From positions 124,001 through 188,000 of the forward strand of contig CP026511.1 of NCBI GenBank assembly GCA_004010935.1: DNA of 64,000 nucleotides. Direction: 5' to 3'. Origin of the DNA: Pseudomonadaceae bacterium SI-3. GTDB lineage: Bacteria; Pseudomonadota; Gammaproteobacteria; Pseudomonadales; Pseudomonadaceae. Below the pieces are notes generated by a model. That model ran no database searches and was not told where the DNA came from. It worked only from the letters and a program-made list of their open reading frames with translations. A program made the translations under genes and the position numbers. Of this stretch, positions 8,831 through 20,020 are shown one piece after another (positions within the stretch are counted from its first letter, which is position 1; each line of letters starts with the position of its first letter).

Positions 8831-9538
8831 ATGAGCGGCTTCAAGCCGGGCGTCATACCTACACTTGTGGTGCTGTGCCTGTTGCCATTTCTGGTCTGGC
8901 TGGGTTTCTGGCAGCTGGAACGCGCCGACCAGAAGCGCGACATGCTGGCGCGTCAGGAGGCACGCGAAGCCGCAGCGCCATTGGGGCCGGAGCAGATCGA
9001 AACTCTCCAGGACCCCGCCTACGCGCGCATTAACTTGCAGGGCAGCTTCGACGCTGAGCACAGCTTCCTGCTGGATAGCCGCACCCGCGACGGCCGGGTC
9101 GGCGTCGAACTGCTGCAGCCGTTTCAGGATCAGCCCAGCGGCCGCTGGGTGTTGGTCAACCGCGGCTGGCTGCCCTGGCCGGACCGGCGCATCCCACCGA
9201 AATTCGACACCCCGGATCGTCCCCTGAAGCTGTCTGCGTGGGTGTACGCGCCGTCAGGCGAGCCGTTCATTCTCAACCGACGCATGGCCGAAGGCTGGCC
9301 GCGGCTGATCAACCACGTCGAGGTTGAGGACATCTGGCAGTTGCTCGACCGTGACGGCATCAAATATCAGCTGCGGCTGGAACCGGGCCCGGCAGCGTAT
9401 CGCGCCGATTGGCCGGTGACCTTCATGCAGCCGCAGCAGCACGTCGGCTATGCAGTGCAATGGTTTGCGCTGGCAGCGGCATTGCTGGCGTTGTTCATCT
9501 ACTTCGGCGTGCATCAGGCACGGGGGAGCAAGCAGTGA
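8831..9538 (+). CDS. SURF1 family oxidase assembly protein
   Basis: A 235-residue protein with a membrane helix at each end (PTLVVLCLLPFLVWLGFWQLERA and WFALAAALLALFIYF) around a periplasmic domain containing WVLVNRGWLP, typical of SURF1. SURF1 proteins help place heme A into subunit I. I take the ATG at 8831 because it puts the first helix directly at the N-terminus; a GTG at 8783 would add 16 residues. The downstream gene overlaps this stop. Confidence 0.92.
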   Translation: MSGFKPGVIPTLVVLCLLPFLVWLGFWQLERADQKRDMLARQEAREAAAPLGPEQIETLQDPAYARINLQGSFDAEHSFLLDSRTRDGRVGVELLQPFQDQPSGRWVLVNRGWLPWPDRRIPPKFDTPDRPLKLSAWVYAPSGEPFILNRRMAEGWPRLINHVEVEDIWQLLDRDGIKYQLRLEPGPAAYRADWPVTFMQPQQHVGYAVQWFALAAALLALFIYFGVHQARGSKQ

Positions 9539-10125
9539 CCGCGATGAATCCGACCTATAAGCCTGCACCGGCGCAACGGCGCCGGGGGCGTTTGCAACTG
9601 CTGCTGATCTTCGCCGTTGTGATTGGCCCCATGCTGCTGGCAAGCGCGATGTACCGCTTCGGTTTCTGGGTGCCTGAAACCCGCACCTATGACGGCGCCC
9701 TGGTCGCTACTGGGCAAGGCCGCGACGCCCTGGGTATCAACGCGCCGGTCGCCGCCGAGCCGCGCTGGGAACTGCTGGTTACGGCGCCGGATGGCTGTGC
9801 CGAAGACTGCCAGCAGCTGGTCTATCTGGCTCGGCAAATCAACATCGGCCTGGCCCGCGAAGCCGGTCGGGCCAGCCACGCCATCGCCAGTGCTCAGCCT
9901 TTAGCGGCCGATTACGTCCAGCGTTTGCAACGCGAGTATCCACAGCTGCAACGCTACTCCCTGGATCCCAACGTATACGGCGCAAATCCTGATCTACCGG
10001 ATGGCGCACAGCTGTGGATTGTCGACCCGCACGGCAATCTGGTGCTGCGCTATGACAGCAAAGCCAATGGCAAGGCGATCCTCGACGACCTCAAGTACCT
10101 GCTGAAAATTTCCCAGATCGGTTGA
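9535..10125 (+). CDS. Thioredoxin-fold membrane protein of the cox cluster (PA0111-like)
   Basis: About 196 residues with one N-terminal membrane helix (LLLIFAVVIGPMLLASAMY) and a periplasmic domain. A CxxxC pair (CAEDC, in APDGCAEDCQQL) resembles the CPDIC site of SCO proteins, and the C-terminus (LWIVDPHGNLVLRYD) resembles the end of a thioredoxin/SCO fold. A redox or copper role is therefore plausible but unproven. The GTG at 9535 overlaps the SURF1 stop and has GGGGGAG in range; an ATG at 9544 is the alternative start. It lies between SURF1 and heme A synthase. Confidence 0.82.
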   Translation: MTAMNPTYKPAPAQRRRGRLQLLLIFAVVIGPMLLASAMYRFGFWVPETRTYDGALVATGQGRDALGINAPVAAEPRWELLVTAPDGCAEDCQQLVYLARQINIGLAREAGRASHAIASAQPLAADYVQRLQREYPQLQRYSLDPNVYGANPDLPDGAQLWIVDPHGNLVLRYDSKANGKAILDDLKYLLKISQIG

Positions 10126-10182
10126 TCCAAGGCACTCGGCCGCCTCGCTGGAGTCCCAGAAAGGCTGCCCAAGGAGAACCAG

Positions 10183-11244
10183 ATGGCAAAACCCGGCTAC
10201 CGCCTCGCCCTTGTCGCCACGCTATTGGCTGTCGTGGTTGTGCTGCTTGGCGCCTATACACGGCTGACCCATGCCGGCTTGGGCTGCCCGGACTGGCCCG
10301 GTTGCTACGGATTTCTCAGCGTCCCTATGAGCGAGGACAAGCAAAGTCTGGCCGCGATGCGCTTCCCGGATGCCCCGCTGGAGGTTCATAAGGGCTGGAA
10401 CGAGATGGTGCACCGTTATTTCGCCGGTGCGCTGGGGCTGCTCATCCTTGGGCTCGCAGTGCAGGCGCTACGCCGCCGCGCCGAGCCGGGACAGCCACTC
10501 AAGCTTCCCTTGCTGCTGCTCGTGGTGGTCATCGCTCAGGCGGCATTCGGCATGTGGACCGTCACCCTGCAGCTCTGGCCACAGGTGGTCACTGCGCACC
10601 TGCTGGGCGGCTTCACCACTTTGAGCCTCTTGTTCCTGCTGACGCTGCGCCTGTCCGGCCGGAGGCCGGCGATGCCGAGCGTGCCGGGCAGGCTCAGAAC
10701 CTTCGCGCTGATCGGCATGTTCGCGGTGATCATCCAGGTGGCCCTGGGTGGCTGGGTCAGCAGTAACTACGCGGCGGTGGCCTGTACCGATTTCCCAACC
10801 TGCCATGGCCAGTGGTGGCCGCAGATGGATTTCGCCAATGCCTTCAACCTGACTCATCACGACATCGGCCCGAACTATCTCGGCGGCATGCTTTACGGCG
10901 AGGCGCGTACCGCCATTCACCTGACACACCGACTCGGTGCACTGACCCTGACGCTGATTCTGCTGGCGCTGGCCTGGCAGCTCTGGCGTCACGGCCTGTC
11001 GCGTCTGGCCGCGTTGCTTGTCGCCGCCCTGGCCCTGCAGATCGCGCTGGGCATCAGCAACGTGCTGCTCAATCTGCCATTGGCGGTTGCGGTCGCCCAT
11101 AACGGCGGCGGTGCGTTGCTGCTGCTGGTAACCGTGCTGATCAACCATCGCCTCCGCCTGGCCCCATCGGTTGACGCCGTACAGGCGCCTCAGCCGCATC
11201 TGAATTCGAACACGACGAGCAGGCTCGACCTGCCTCGCGCATAA
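10183..11244 (+). CDS. ctaA: Heme A synthase (CtaA/Cox15)
   Basis: A 353-residue, eight-helix membrane protein that oxidises the C8 methyl of heme O to a formyl group, giving heme A for the aa3 oxidase. Visible family features are the TRLTHAGLGCPDWPGCYG motif at the first loop, the HRYFAGALG and AHLLGGF histidine segments, and the mirrored second half (CTDFPTCHGQWWP, LTHRLGAL, AHNGGGALL). AAGGAGA lies upstream of the ATG. The next gene, encoding the enzyme of the previous step, follows 10 bases later. Confidence 0.95.
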   Translation: MAKPGYRLALVATLLAVVVVLLGAYTRLTHAGLGCPDWPGCYGFLSVPMSEDKQSLAAMRFPDAPLEVHKGWNEMVHRYFAGALGLLILGLAVQALRRRAEPGQPLKLPLLLLVVVIAQAAFGMWTVTLQLWPQVVTAHLLGGFTTLSLLFLLTLRLSGRRPAMPSVPGRLRTFALIGMFAVIIQVALGGWVSSNYAAVACTDFPTCHGQWWPQMDFANAFNLTHHDIGPNYLGGMLYGEARTAIHLTHRLGALTLTLILLALAWQLWRHGLSRLAALLVAALALQIALGISNVLLNLPLAVAVAHNGGGALLLLVTVLINHRLRLAPSVDAVQAPQPHLNSNTTSRLDLPRA

Positions 11245-11254
11245 GGAGAACCCC

Positions 11255-12154
11255 ATGGCCACTCTCATCAGCGAACGCGGCGCCCAAGCCATCTGGCGCG
11301 ATTATCTGGAGCTGACCAAGCCGAAGGTGGTGGTCCTGATGCTCATCACGTCCTTGGTGGGCATGTTTCTCGCGACGCGCTCAGGCGTGCCCTGGACCGT
11401 TCTGGTGTTCGGCAACCTAGGCATCGCCCTCTGTGCCGGTGGCGCGGCGGCGATCAACCATGTGGTGGACCGGCGCATCGACCTGGAAATGGCGCGCACC
11501 CACAAGCGGCCGCTGGCACAAGGACGGGTCGCGCCAGTCGCGGCTTTGCTGTTCGCCCTGGTGCTCAGCGTTGCCGGGATGGCCCTGCTGCTGACCTTTA
11601 CCAATGCACTGGCGGCATGGCTGACGCTGGCCTCGCTGATCGGCTACGCGGTGATCTACACCGGCTTTCTCAAACGCGCCACGCCGCAGAACATCGTGAT
11701 TGGCGGCTTGGCAGGCGCCGCGCCGCCGCTGCTCGGCTGGGTTGCGGTAACCGGGCAGGTGACGGCCGAACCGCTGCTGCTGGTTTTGATCATCTTCGCC
11801 TGGACGCCGCCGCACTTCTGGGCGCTGGCCATCCACCGCAAGGATGAGTACGCCAAGGTCAACGTGCCGATGCTGCCAGTGACCCACGGCGAGCACTACA
11901 CCAAAGTGCATATCCTCCTGTACACCGCGATGCTCCTGGCCGTGAGCGTCATGCCTTTCGCCATTCACATGAGCGGCCCGCTGTACCTGGCTGCGGCCGT
12001 GCTGCTGGGCGCGCGCTTCCTGTTCTGGGCCGTGGTGCTCTATCGCGACAGCCGCCCGCATGCCGCCATCAAGACCTTCAAATTCAGCATCTGGTACCTG
12101 TTTGCGCTGTTCATCGCCTTGCTGGTTGATCATTATCTGCCGCTGACCTTCTAA
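11255..12154 (+). CDS. cyoE: Protoheme IX farnesyltransferase (heme O synthase)
   Basis: A 299-residue polytopic UbiA-superfamily prenyltransferase that farnesylates heme B to heme O. The first aspartate-rich motif (NHVVDRRIDLEMARTHKRPL) and the second (AIHRKDEYAKVNVPMLP) are both present. AAGGAGA precedes the ATG. With ctaA it supplies heme A to this oxidase, so ctaB would be an equally fitting symbol. Confidence 0.96.
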   Translation: MATLISERGAQAIWRDYLELTKPKVVVLMLITSLVGMFLATRSGVPWTVLVFGNLGIALCAGGAAAINHVVDRRIDLEMARTHKRPLAQGRVAPVAALLFALVLSVAGMALLLTFTNALAAWLTLASLIGYAVIYTGFLKRATPQNIVIGGLAGAAPPLLGWVAVTGQVTAEPLLLVLIIFAWTPPHFWALAIHRKDEYAKVNVPMLPVTHGEHYTKVHILLYTAMLLAVSVMPFAIHMSGPLYLAAAVLLGARFLFWAVVLYRDSRPHAAIKTFKFSIWYLFALFIALLVDHYLPLTF

Positions 12155-12174
12155 GCCGGCCGCCAAGGACCTTC

Positions 12175-12807
12175 ATGACACGCATCCAGAAAACCGTAAT
12201 TGTTCTAGTGGCGCTGGTTGCGCTGGTCATTGGCCTGACGGTCTACAAGGTGCTCAATACCGAGCAGCAACTCGATACCGCCGACCTGCTCGATGCCGGC
12301 ATCGTCATGCTGCCTCAGGGCCGCGATGTGCCCAACCTGACGCTGACCAACCAGGACGGCGAGCCGGTATCCATGGAGCAGCTGAAGGGACGTTGGAACC
12401 TGCTGTTTTTCGGCTACACCTTCTGCCCGGACATCTGCCCCGCGACGCTCGCGGAACTGCGGCAGCTGCGCACTAAACTGCCGGAAGACGCGAAACAGCG
12501 GATGCAACCGGTTTTGGTCAGCGTCGATCCCGAGCGAGACACGCCGGAACAGCTGAAGAAGTACCTGGAATACTTCGGCGCCGGCTTTATCGGCCTGACC
12601 GGTTCGCTGGACGACATCCAGGAACTCGCCAATGCCGTCGGCGTACCCTTCATCCCTGCCGATACCTCGAAAGAGGACTACACCGTCGACCACGGCGGCA
12701 ACCTTGCCCTGATCGGCCCGGACGGCCGTCTGCGCGGTTTCGTCCGCGGGCCGCTGCGTACCGAGAAGCTGGCTGAGCAGCTGCCGGCCGTGCTTGCACT
12801 GGAGTAA
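12175..12807 (+). CDS. SCO1/SenC family copper chaperone
   Basis: A 210-residue protein with an N-terminal membrane anchor (TVIVLVALVALVIGLTVYKVL) and a periplasmic thioredoxin-like domain. The copper ligands are visible as the CxxxC motif in FGYTFCPDICP and the distal histidine in VDHGGNLAL. SCO proteins mature the CuA centre of subunit II. It is the last gene of the oxidase cluster, followed by a bidirectional hairpin. Confidence 0.94.
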   Translation: MTRIQKTVIVLVALVALVIGLTVYKVLNTEQQLDTADLLDAGIVMLPQGRDVPNLTLTNQDGEPVSMEQLKGRWNLLFFGYTFCPDICPATLAELRQLRTKLPEDAKQRMQPVLVSVDPERDTPEQLKKYLEYFGAGFIGLTGSLDDIQELANAVGVPFIPADTSKEDYTVDHGGNLALIGPDGRLRGFVRGPLRTEKLAEQLPAVLALE

Positions 12808-12869
12808 CGGTTAACCTCGGCTCAGGAGCGGTTAAACACCACCCTGATTTGCCGTTGCTAGAAACAAGA

Positions 12870-12890
12870 AGGCCCGCACGTGGCGGGCCT
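12870..12890. terminator. Hairpin terminator between SCO and metQ
   Basis: A perfect 8-base stem (AGGCCCGC/GCGGGCCT) with loop ACGTG lies between the convergent SCO and metQ genes. Read on the minus strand it is followed by TTCTTGTTTCT, a moderately U-rich tail, so it most likely ends metNIQ transcription. On the plus strand the tail is weak. Confidence 0.6.
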
Positions 12891-12941
12891 GTCTCAAGTG
12901 CAACGGGGCGGCGCTGTGCGCCGCTCCTCCTGCCATCGCGC

Positions 12942-13715
12942 TTAGAACGCCGGTACGACGGCGCCCTTGTACTTCTCATTGATGAACTGCTTCACCTCTT
13001 CGCTGTGCAGCGCTTCAATCAGCTTCTGCATGGCGGCGCTGTCCTTGTTGTCCGGGCGGGCGACCAGGATGTTCACGTACGGCGAGTCGTTGCCTTCGAT
13101 GAACAGGGCGTCTTCGGTGGGGTTCAGCTTGGCTTCCAGGGCGTAGTTCGTGTTGATCAGCGCCAGGTCGACCTGGGTCAGCACCCGTGGCAGGGTGGCG
13201 GCTTCCAGCTCACGAATCTTGATGTCCTTCGGATTCTCGGCGATGTCCTTCGGCGTGGCGGTGATGCCGGCGCCATCCTTCAGCGTGATCACACCGGCCT
13301 TCTGCAGCAGCAGCAGGGCGCGGCCGCCATTGGTCGCGTCGTTGGGGATCACCACGGTTGCGCCATTGGGCAGCTCGTCCAGCGACTTGTGTTTGCTCGA
13401 GTAGGCGCCGAAGGGCTCGATGTGCACGCCAGCAACGCTGACCAGCTCGGTGCCCTTGCCCTTGTTGAACTCATCCAGGTACGGCTGGTGCTGGAAGAAG
13501 TTGGCGTCCAGACGTTTCTCGGCCACTTGAATGTTCGGCTGCACGTAGTCGGTGAAGACTTTCACCTTCAGGTCGACGCCCTGTTCGGCCAGCTGGGGTT
13601 TGATGAATTCCAGAATCTCCGCATGCGGGACGGCAGTGGCAGCGACGTTCAGCTCGTCGGCAGCTTGGGCGGAGAAAGCCGCGACAGCGGCAAAGGCGGC
13701 AAGCAGTTTTTTCAT
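12942..13715 (-). CDS. metQ: Methionine ABC transporter substrate-binding protein
   Basis: A 257-residue periplasmic binding protein of the NlpA/MetQ family. It has a type I signal peptide (cleavage after AQA) with no lipobox cysteine, so it should be soluble rather than a lipoprotein as in E. coli. Signature segments include VPHAEILEFIKP, FFQHQPYLDEFN and NDATNGGRALLLLQKAGVI. A GGAG ribosome site precedes the ATG. It is the last gene of the metN-metI-metQ operon. Confidence 0.93.
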   Translation of the reverse strand: MKKLLAAFAAVAAFSAQAADELNVAATAVPHAEILEFIKPQLAEQGVDLKVKVFTDYVQPNIQVAEKRLDANFFQHQPYLDEFNKGKGTELVSVAGVHIEPFGAYSSKHKSLDELPNGATVVIPNDATNGGRALLLLQKAGVITLKDGAGITATPKDIAENPKDIKIRELEAATLPRVLTQVDLALINTNYALEAKLNPTEDALFIEGNDSPYVNILVARPDNKDSAAMQKLIEALHSEEVKQFINEKYKGAVVPAF

Positions 13716-13758
13716 GGAGGGCTCCTTGTGGGTTCCTGTATCGGTGCCGGTTAGGCAG

Positions 13759-14436
13759 TTATTTTCTTGAAAAATGCGTTACCAACTTGTCACCGACGCT
13801 CTGCAGTACCTGGACCAGGACCAGCAGCAGCACCACGGTGACGACCATGACGTCGGTTTGGAAACGTTGATAGCCGAAGCGGATGGCCAGGTCGCCGAGC
13901 CCGCCTGCACCCACCACGCCAGCCATGGCGGTGTAGGAAACCAACGTGATGGCGGTGACGGTTACGGCAGCAATAATGCCTGGGCGAGCCTCGGGCAGCA
14001 GGGCATTGAAGATGATCTGCCGGGTGGTGGCCCCCATCGCCTGGGTGGCCTCGATGATGCCGCGGTCGACTTCGCGCAGCGCGGTTTCCACCAGTCGCGC
14101 AAAGAACGGTGCGGCACCCACCACCAGTGGCGGAATCGCCCCCGCCACGCCCAGCGAGGTGCCAGTGACCAGCACCGTGAAGGGAATCATCACGATCAGC
14201 AGAATGATGAACGGCAATGAGCGCAGCACGTTCACCACGAAGGACAGAAAGCCGTACAGCGGGCCGTTCTCGAACAGTTGGCGCGGGCCGGTGAGGAACA
14301 GCAGCACGCCCAGCGGCAGGCCGAGGATGATGGTGAACAGCAGCGACCCGCCGAGCATCAGCAGGGTGTCCAGGGTCGCCAGCCAGATTTCGTACCAGTC
14401 GACATTCCCCAACAAAGAGCTAAACAAGGCGTCCAT
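13759..14436 (-). CDS. metI: Methionine ABC transporter permease
   Basis: A 225-residue permease with five predicted helices and the EAA-loop region (EATQAMGATTRQIIFNALLPEARPGI) that contacts the ATPase. The start overlaps the metN stop by one base (TGATG), indicating translational coupling. The order metN-metI-metQ and the closeness to znuBC match the P. aeruginosa PA5503-PA5505 region. Confidence 0.95.
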   Translation of the reverse strand: MDALFSSLLGNVDWYEIWLATLDTLLMLGGSLLFTIILGLPLGVLLFLTGPRQLFENGPLYGFLSFVVNVLRSLPFIILLIVMIPFTVLVTGTSLGVAGAIPPLVVGAAPFFARLVETALREVDRGIIEATQAMGATTRQIIFNALLPEARPGIIAAVTVTAITLVSYTAMAGVVGAGGLGDLAIRFGYQRFQTDVMVVTVVLLLVLVQVLQSVGDKLVTHFSRK

Positions 14437-15455
14437 CAGCGCAGCACCTCCACGTGCACGTCAGCTGCATCCAGCTGGGCCAGGGCAGCACCCATGTCGC
14501 CCCCTACCAGCGCCAGGGTCAGCTGGCCGTAGGGGGTGTCCTTGATGCGGTCGATGCGTCCCGAGAGGATGCTGAAATCCACACCGGTCTCCCGGGCGAC
14601 GGTGCCGAGCAGCGGTTTGTAGGTGGCTTCACCCTGGAAGGTCAGGCGCAGAATTCGGCCGGGGACATGGGCAAAATCATCGTGCTGCTCGCCTTCGTCG
14701 ACCGCTTCGTTTTCAAGGACGAAACGTTGCGTGGTCGGATGCTTCGGGTGCAGGAATACCTCGGTGACCGGCCCCTGTTCGACAATCTCACCGCCATCCA
14801 TCACCGCGACGCGGTCACAAACACGGCGGATCACATCCATCTCGTGAGTAATCAACACGATGGTCAGTTTCAGCTCGGCATTGATCTCGGCGAGCAGCTG
14901 TAGCACCGAAGCAGTGGTCTGCGGGTCGAGAGCGCTGGTGGCTTCGTCGCAGAGCAGAATGTCCGGCTCGGTCGCCAGCGCGCGGGCGATACCGACGCGC
15001 TGTTTCTGGCCGCCCGACAATTGCGCCGGGTACTTGCGCGCCTGATCTTTCAGGCCGACGCGGTCGAGCAAGGCGGCGACCCGGCTGTCGATCTCGCCGC
15101 GTGAGTGGTTACCCGCCAGGCGCAGCGGCATGGCGACGTTATCGGCCACAGTCTTGGACATCAGCAGGTTGAAGTGCTGGAAGATCATCCCGACCCGCTG
15201 ACGGAAGCGACGCAGGCCGTTGGCGTCGAGCGCCGTGACGTCTTCTCCGTTAACCAGGATGCGGCCACCGGATGGTTCTTCCAGCCGGTTGATCAGGCGC
15301 AGCAAGGTGCTCTTGCCCGCACCGGAATGGCCAATCAGGCCAAACACTTCGCCTGCACCGATGGTCAGTTCGGTCGGCTTGAGCGCCGGCACTTCTCGAG
15401 CAGTGCCCCGGCCGGCAACCCGATAGGTTTTGTGGACTTGCTGAAATTCGATCAC
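14436..15455 (-). CDS. metN: Methionine ABC transporter ATP-binding protein
   Basis: A 339-residue ABC ATPase: Walker [10 protein letters not shown], signature [15 protein letters not shown], Walker [14 protein letters not shown] and H-loop ITHEMDV. The C-terminal NIL/ACT-like domain (from about residue 265) is the part that binds methionine and inhibits transport in E. coli MetN. Translation starts at a GTG (15455). I saw no SAM riboswitch upstream. Confidence 0.95.
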   Translation of the reverse strand: MIEFQQVHKTYRVAGRGTAREVPALKPTELTIGAGEVFGLIGHSGAGKSTLLRLINRLEEPSGGRILVNGEDVTALDANGLRRFRQRVGMIFQHFNLLMSKTVADNVAMPLRLAGNHSRGEIDSRVAALLDRVGLKDQARKYPAQLSGGQKQRVGIARALATEPDILLCDEATSALDPQTTASVLQLLAEINAELKLTIVLITHEMDVIRRVCDRVAVMDGGEIVEQGPVTEVFLHPKHPTTQRFVLENEAVDEGEQHDDFAHVPGRILRLTFQGEATYKPLLGTVARETGVDFSILSGRIDRIKDTPYGQLTLALVGGDMGAALAQLDAADVHVEVLR

Positions 15456-15571
15456 GGGCGAACCTTGTGGGTGCGGTCGTATGTGCCTGGATGGTGGCGA
15501 AAGGCGTGCATTCTACGCATTTGCAGCGGGCGGGCGTAGCGAACTGCGGTGATTGAGACAAGCCATCGCCT

Positions 15572-15578
15572 CTATAGT
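15572..15578 (+). promoter_or_regulatory. Possible RpoS-type -10 element for katE
   Basis: CTATAGT resembles the sigma-S extended -10 (CTATACT) with one mismatch, about 135 bases before katE. HPII-type catalase genes are usually sigma-S dependent. No good -35 is present, which sigma-S tolerates. The same bases read on the minus strand could serve the divergent metN gene. Weak evidence. Confidence 0.3.
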
Positions 15579-15712
15579 CTGAGCAAATCGTCGCAGCTCG
15601 CAACCTTGAGCGGCTTTATCGGGTCACTAACTGGTACGCCGTGAATTGATCAAGTGTTGGGCCGCATGGCCCGATTTCTTCGCGGTTCAGCACACCCGCT
15701 CAACCGAGGCCC

Positions 15713-17860
<2,148 letters not shown>

Positions 17861-17879
17861 TCGTAGCGGCATGTCCAGA

Positions 17880-17912
17880 GGCGGCTCGGTTTGTTCCGAG
17901 CCGCCTTTTTTT
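17880..17912 (+). terminator. Rho-independent terminator of katE
   Basis: A perfect 10-base stem (GGCGGCTCGG/CCGAGCCGCC) with a TTTGTT loop is followed by seven T residues, 19 bases after the katE stop codon. Confidence 0.95.
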
Positions 17913-17930
17913 ATGCCTGGAGGCTGTGTG

Positions 17931-17960
17931 TCAGCTCAGCTCAGCTCAGCTCAGCTCAGC
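17931..17960. repeat. Pentanucleotide microsatellite (TCAGC)6
   Basis: Six perfect tandem copies of TCAGC, followed by TC, cover the stop codon and last codons of the minus-strand YgjP-like gene. Read on that strand it gives GAG CTG AGC TGA. Five-base units are not a multiple of three, so slippage could shift the frame only at the very end of the protein or in its 3' untranslated region. Confidence 0.9.
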
Positions 17961-18454
17961 TCGCGCCAGTGTAGGTAGCAGCGCAAGTCAAATTCGGTCT
18001 GCGCGTAACCCGGCATCATGTGTTCGCAGAGCTTGTAGAAGGCGCGGTTGTGATCGCTCTCGCGCAGGTGCGCCAGCTCATGCACGACGATCATCTGCAG
18101 GAATTCCGGCGCCGCTTCCTTGAACAGCGCAGCGACGCGGATCTCCTTCTTCGCCTTCAGCTTGCCGCCTTGGACGCGTGAAACGGCGGTGTGCAGGCCC
18201 AGCGCGCGATGGGTGAGGTCTAGGCGGTTGTCGTAGAGCACCTTGTCGATGTTCGGCGCGCTTTTCAGGTGGCTCTGGCGCAACTGCTGGACGTAGCCAT
18301 ACAGCGCCTTGTCGCTCTGCACCTGATGGCGCTGCGGATAGCGGCGCTCAAGGTAGTCGCCCAGCCGCTGCTCGGCGATCAGCTGGCGAACCTGCTGCTG
18401 CAATGATTCGGGGTAACCCTGCAGGTATTTGAGCATGGCCGGCGCAGCAGCCAT
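17951..18454 (-). CDS. YgjP-like metallopeptidase-domain protein
   Basis: A protein of about 167 residues with the zincin motif HELAH (in IVVHELAHLRESDHNRAFYKLCEHMMPGY), matching the DUF45/YgjP-like (SprT-related) family. The ATG at 18454 is chosen because it lies just past the znuB stop at 18459; an upstream extension would lie wholly inside znuB. Being the last gene of zur-znuC-znuB, it is probably co-transcribed with zinc uptake genes, suggestive for a zinc-dependent enzyme. Substrate unknown. The 3' end lies in a TCAGC microsatellite. Confidence 0.85.
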   Translation of the reverse strand: MAAAPAMLKYLQGYPESLQQQVRQLIAEQRLGDYLERRYPQRHQVQSDKALYGYVQQLRQSHLKSAPNIDKVLYDNRLDLTHRALGLHTAVSRVQGGKLKAKKEIRVAALFKEAAPEFLQMIVVHELAHLRESDHNRAFYKLCEHMMPGYAQTEFDLRCYLHWRELS

Positions 18455-18458
18455 TGCG

Positions 18459-19244
18459 TTAGGTCCTACGCGGCCAGGCAAAACTGAGCAGGAATATCGC
18501 GGCCGCCGAGACGACAATAGACGGGCCGGCCGGCGTGTCCTGATACCAGGACAATGCAAGTCCGCAGCAGACCGCCAGCAGTCCCAGCAGGCTGGCACCC
18601 AGGGCCATCTGTTCCGGCGTGCGTGCATGGCGCTGAGCGGCAGCGGCCGGAATGATCAGCAGTGAAGTGATCAGCAGCACACCGACGATCTTCATCGCTA
18701 CGGCAATCACCATCGCGATCAACAACATCAGGGCCAGGCGGATGGCGGCCACCGGCAAGCCTTCTACCTTGGCCAGTTCCTCGTGCACGGTAACCGCTAG
18801 CAAGGGTCGCCATAGCGGGATGAGCGCCAGCAGCACCAAGGCGCTGCCACCAACGATCCAGGCCAGATCGGTCGGGCTGACGGCCAGCAGATCGCCGAAT
18901 AGATAACCCATCAGGTCGATGCGCACGTCCTGCATGAAGCTCAGCGACACCAGTCCGAGCGACAGCGTGCTATGGGCGAGAATGCCCAGCAGCGTGTCGG
19001 AGGCTAGTGGCTGGCGCTGCTGCAAGGTCACCAGCAGCACCGCCAGTAGCACGCAGCAAACGATGACCGCCAGGGTCAGGTTGACCTCGAGCATCAGACC
19101 CAGCGCCACACCAAGCAGGGCGGAATGGGACAGGGTATCGCCAAAATAGGCCATCCGCCGCCAGACCACGAAGGAGCCAAGTGGGCCGGCGACCAACGCC
19201 AGCGCGAGGCCGGCGAGCAGGGCATTCAGTAGGAAATCTGGCAT
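18459..19244 (-). CDS. znuB: Zinc ABC transporter permease
   Basis: A membrane permease of about 261 residues in the ZnuB/MntB family with eight or so hydrophobic helices and the conserved start region RRMAYFGDTLSHSALLGVALG. The ATG at 19244 is preferred since MPDFLLNALLAG matches the family N-terminus; a TTG at 19253 would overlap the znuC stop. The three-gene order zur-znuC-znuB is tight and shared with P. aeruginosa (PA5499-PA5501). Confidence 0.95.
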   Translation of the reverse strand: MPDFLLNALLAGLALALVAGPLGSFVVWRRMAYFGDTLSHSALLGVALGLMLEVNLTLAVIVCCVLLAVLLVTLQQRQPLASDTLLGILAHSTLSLGLVSLSFMQDVRIDLMGYLFGDLLAVSPTDLAWIVGGSALVLLALIPLWRPLLAVTVHEELAKVEGLPVAAIRLALMLLIAMVIAVAMKIVGVLLITSLLIIPAAAAQRHARTPEQMALGASLLGLLAVCCGLALSWYQDTPAGPSIVVSAAAIFLLSFAWPRRT

Positions 19245-19249
19245 ATCGA

Positions 19250-20020
19250 TCAATGCTTGCAGTTCGGGCCGTGGACGTGAGGTTTGCCGGTCACTACGCT
19301 GCCGTGCAGGTCGTGGCTGTGGTCGTGCTGATGGTGATAGACCGCCAGGCTGCGGGCATCCTGGCCGAACAGTTCGACGAACGCCGGGTCAGCGCTGACC
19401 TGTTCCGGGTGGCCGGAGCAACAGACGTGGCGATTCAGGCAGACCACCTGATCGGTGGCGCTCATCACCAGATGCAGGTCGTGTGACACCATCAGTACGC
19501 CGCAGCCATAGCGCTCGCGCAATCGTCCGATCAGCCGGTAGAGCTCGGCCTGGCCGGCCACATCGACACCTTGGACCGGCTCGTCCAGCACCAGCAGCTC
19601 TGGTTCACGGAGCAGCGCGCGGGCCAGCAGTACCCGTTGCATCTCGCCGCCGGAAACCGATTGCAGCGGACTGTCGATGACGTGCTCGGCGCCCACTTCG
19701 TTAAGCGCCGACAGCGCCGCGGCTCTATCCACTCCCGGCACCAGGCGCAGAAAGCGCAGTACGGACAGGGGCAGGGTCGGGTCGACGTTAAGCTTCTGCG
19801 GCATATAGCCGACGCGCAGCTTGGGTTTGCGCCAGACGGTGCCGCTGTCCGGCTTGAGCAGGCCGAGCACGGCGCGCACCAGAGTGGTCTTACCGGCGCC
19901 ATTGGGGCCGATCAGGGTCACGATCTCGCCCCGATGGACCTGCAGCTGGGCGCCTTCGAGCACCGCCTGGTTGGCGAAGCGGACATGAATATCGTCCAGG
20001 CGGATCAACGCTTCGTTCAT
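19250..20020 (-). CDS. znuC: Zinc ABC transporter ATP-binding protein
   Basis: A 256-residue ABC ATPase: Walker [10 protein letters not shown], signature [15 protein letters not shown], Walker [14 protein letters not shown]-loop VSHDLHLVM. The C-terminal tail is histidine-rich ([21 protein letters not shown]), typical of zinc ATPases. ATG 20020 overlaps the zur stop as ATGA, so zur and znuC are coupled. Confidence 0.96.
   Translation of the reverse strand: MNEALIRLDDIHVRFANQAVLEGAQLQVHRGEIVTLIGPNGAGKTTLVRAVLGLLKPDSGTVWRKPKLRVGYMPQKLNVDPTLPLSVLRFLRLVPGVDRAAALSALNEVGAEHVIDSPLQSVSGGEMQRVLLARALLREPELLVLDEPVQGVDVAGQAELYRLIGRLRERYGCGVLMVSHDLHLVMSATDQVVCLNRHVCCSGHPEQVSADPAFVELFGQDARSLAVYHHQHDHSHDLHGSVVTGKPHVHGPNCKH

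Noticed and set aside
15456-15712. SAM riboswitch for metNIQ
   Set aside because: No S-box or SAM-II-like architecture or intrinsic terminator was seen between metN and katE.
17931-17960. Possible CRISPR array
   Set aside because: The unit is only five bases with no spacers. No other regularly spaced repeats occur in the window; the REP array at 63 kb has irregular spacing and alternating orientation.
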